A stretch of DNA of 5,196 nt, from positions 1 through 5,196 of the forward strand of contig CAJJNI010000180.1 in NCBI GenBank assembly GCA_905193085.1, given 5' to 3'. How positions within the stretch are numbered: the stretch's first letter is position 1; every line of letters starts with the position of its first letter. The translations under genes were made by a program, and so were the position numbers. The DNA is from an uncultured Lachnospiraceae bacterium. Its GTDB lineage: Bacteria > Bacillota > Clostridia > Lachnospirales > Lachnospiraceae. Shown piece after piece: positions 4,088 to 5,196 of this stretch. The notes beneath the pieces were generated by a model. It did no database searches, had not been told where the DNA came from, and saw only the letters and a program-made list of their open reading frames with translations.

Positions 4088-5011
4088 ATGGCTATTACAG
4101 CAGCAATGGTAAAAGAACTGCGTGAATTAACAGGCGCAGGTATGATGGATTGTAAAAAAGCTTTAAATGAAACAAATGGAGATATGGATGCTGCAGTTGA
4201 TTTCTTAAGAAAGAACGGACAGGCTAAAGCAGAAAAGAAAGCCGGAAGAATTGCAGCAGAAGGTCTTTCAAAAGTAGTTATAGATGGTAATACAGCAGCA
4301 GTAGTAGAAGTTAACTCAGAAACAGACTTTGTTGCTAAGAATGAGAAATTCCAGAACTTTGTTACAGCAGTTGCTAATCAGGTTTTAAAATCAGATGCTA
4401 AAGACATGGATGCATTTATGGCAGAACCATGGGATTTAGATTCATCAAAGACTGTTAAAGACGCATTAGTAGAAGAAGTTGCTGTTATCGGTGAGAACTT
4501 AACAATCAGAAGATTTGAAAAAGTTGTAGCTGAAAGCGGATGTGTTGTTTCATATACACATGGCGGCGGAAGAATCGGTGTAATCGTTGAAGCTGATACA
4601 ACAGCAGTTACAGATGATGTTAAAGAAGCTCTTACAAATGTAGCTATGCAGATTGCAGCTTTGAATCCAAAATATGTTTCACAGGCTGATGTAAGCGAAG
4701 AATACAAAGAACATGAGAAATCAATTCTTTTAGAGCAGGCTAAGAACGACCCTAAGAATGCTGGCAAACCAGACAATATCATTGAGAAAATGATTATCGG
4801 TCGTCTTAACAAAGAACTTAAAGAAGTATGTCTTTTAGAGCAGGAATATGTAAAAGCTGAGAATAAAGAATCAGTAGGCAAGTACTTAGAAGCAGTTTCT
4901 AAGGCAGCGGGCGCTGATGTTAAGATTAAGAGATTTGTTCGTTTTGAAACAGGCGAAGGAATTGAGAAGAAGAAAGAAGATTTTGCAGCAGAAGTTGCAG
5001 CTCAGATGTAA
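4088..5011 (+). CDS. tsf: translation elongation factor Ts
   Basis: EF-Ts is the nucleotide exchange factor that releases GDP from EF-Tu so that it can reload with GTP during elongation. The protein has 307 residues, full length for the long (E. coli-like) type with a duplicated core. The N-terminal UBA-like domain carries family signature 1 (LRELTGAGMMDCKKAL, 11-26). Signature 2 (EVNSETDFVAKN, 74-85) includes the TDFVAKN motif whose Asp-Phe side inserts near the EF-Tu nucleotide site. The two core subdomains follow, with VVSYTHGGGRIGVIVEA (153-169), a helical coiled-coil region (about 203-265) and the end of the second core (AAGADVKIKRFVRFETGEGI, 273-292). The C-terminal tail is short and charged. 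It is cotranscribed with rpsB, the usual bacterial arrangement, and ends just before an intrinsic terminator. No frame disruption or odd residues were seen. Confidence 0.98.
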   Translation: MAITAAMVKELRELTGAGMMDCKKALNETNGDMDAAVDFLRKNGQAKAEKKAGRIAAEGLSKVVIDGNTAAVVEVNSETDFVAKNEKFQNFVTAVANQVLKSDAKDMDAFMAEPWDLDSSKTVKDALVEEVAVIGENLTIRRFEKVVAESGCVVSYTHGGGRIGVIVEADTTAVTDDVKEALTNVAMQIAALNPKYVSQADVSEEYKEHEKSILLEQAKNDPKNAGKPDNIIEKMIIGRLNKELKEVCLLEQEYVKAENKESVGKYLEAVSKAAGADVKIKRFVRFETGEGIEKKKEDFAAEVAAQM

Positions 5012-5040
5012 TGCATACTAATTAAATATGCCCCCCCTCT

Positions 5041-5079
5041 CCCCTTGGCGAGCTCATTGAGTAAGCTGAGGGGTTTTTT
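5041..5079 (+). terminator. intrinsic terminator of the rpsB-tsf operon
   Basis: CCCCTTGGC (5041-5049) pairs with GCTGAGGGG (5065-5073), nine pairs including two G-U. Inside it, GCTC (5052-5055) pairs with GAGT (5059-5062) across ATT. Six T residues follow directly (5074-5079). The hairpin starts 30 bases after the tsf stop. A run of seven C (5031-5037) just upstream could slide into alternative pairings with GGGG. Confidence 0.9.
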
Positions 5080-5153
5080 ATTTGTGCAAAGTGGGCAAAA
5101 GTCTGTATCTGCATGGAATTATGGTGATTATGCGATAAATAAAAAATAGGTCA
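5080..5153. other. non-coding spacer after the terminator
   Basis: These 74 bases contain no credible ORF or RNA gene. CAAAGTGG at 5087-5094 is the exact reverse complement of CCACTTTG at 5170-5177 in the repeat array that follows. GCGATAA at 5132-5138 resembles a sigma-28 -10 box but lacks a TAAA box upstream at the right distance. Confidence 0.4.
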
Positions 5154-5193
5154 ATTGTAAAAGTTAATTCCACTTTGTAAGACTTACTTCCAC
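5154..5193. repeat. 20-bp degenerate tandem repeat at the window edge, possible mobile element end
   Basis: Units at 5154-5173 and 5174-5193 agree at 16 of 20 positions, sharing TTGTAA, CTT/GTT-A and TTCCAC cores. The final three bases (CTT) could begin a third unit. Arrays of about 20-bp repeats near the termini are typical of some insertion sequences such as the IS21 family, where they bind transposase. No transposase is in the window, so this identity is a suggestion only. Confidence 0.6.
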
Positions 5194-5196
5194 CTT

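Noticed and set aside
4378..4881. Long minus-strand ORF of 167 codons opposite tsf
   Set aside because: It is antisense to a strongly conserved EF-Ts reading frame and its translation is Ser/Thr-rich without any family features.
5132..5138. GCGATAA as a sigma-28 -10 box
   Set aside because: There is no TAAA-type -35 element about 15 bases upstream and no gene follows in the window.

Overview
The window looks like chromosomal DNA from a low-GC, flagellated anaerobic Firmicute, most likely a clostridial Lachnospiraceae (Roseburia/Agathobacter/Lachnospira-like). The basis is AT-rich coding sequence, strong AGGAG-type ribosome binding sites, heavy use of AGA and CAG codons, and the gene order. 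All genes are on the + strand. No similarity search was possible, so the genus is an inference.

Positions 1-2354 look like the tail of a long flagellar/chemotaxis (fla/che) operon. It runs: the last codons of an upstream gene, a small two-helix membrane protein with an acidic tail, the flagellar sigma factor SigD/FliA (sigma-28), a small charged protein of unknown function, and a single-pass coiled-coil protein starting at TTG that matches the position and architecture of Bacillus SwrB (DUF6115-like). A strong stem-loop lies between the sigma gene and the small charged gene. Positions 2364-3056 encode a membrane-anchored protein with a long Asp/Asn/Gln-rich linker and a C-terminal YceG/MltG-type LysM-like module, but no transglycosylase catalytic domain.

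Positions 3057-3331 are a 275-base regulatory region. It holds three perfect copies of a 15-bp tandem repeat, a good sigma-A-type promoter, and a leader of about 90 nt that can fold into nested helices capped by a GNRA tetraloop. This precedes the translation genes rpsB (ribosomal protein S2) and tsf (elongation factor Ts), which end at a clear intrinsic terminator. The last ~115 bases have no gene but contain a degenerate 20-bp tandem repeat running off the window edge, possibly the end of a mobile element.

The layout parallels the Bacillus subtilis order sigD-swrB-rpsB-tsf, with two additions: the small charged gene between sigD and the swrB-like gene, and the MltG-like gene before rpsB. 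The upstream block should serve motility (late flagellar transcription and assembly control). rpsB-tsf is a separate, highly expressed translation operon with its own promoter and probable leader control. The items most worth a second look are the non-catalytic MltG-like protein, the structured rpsB leader, the 15-bp repeats and the 3' repeat array.
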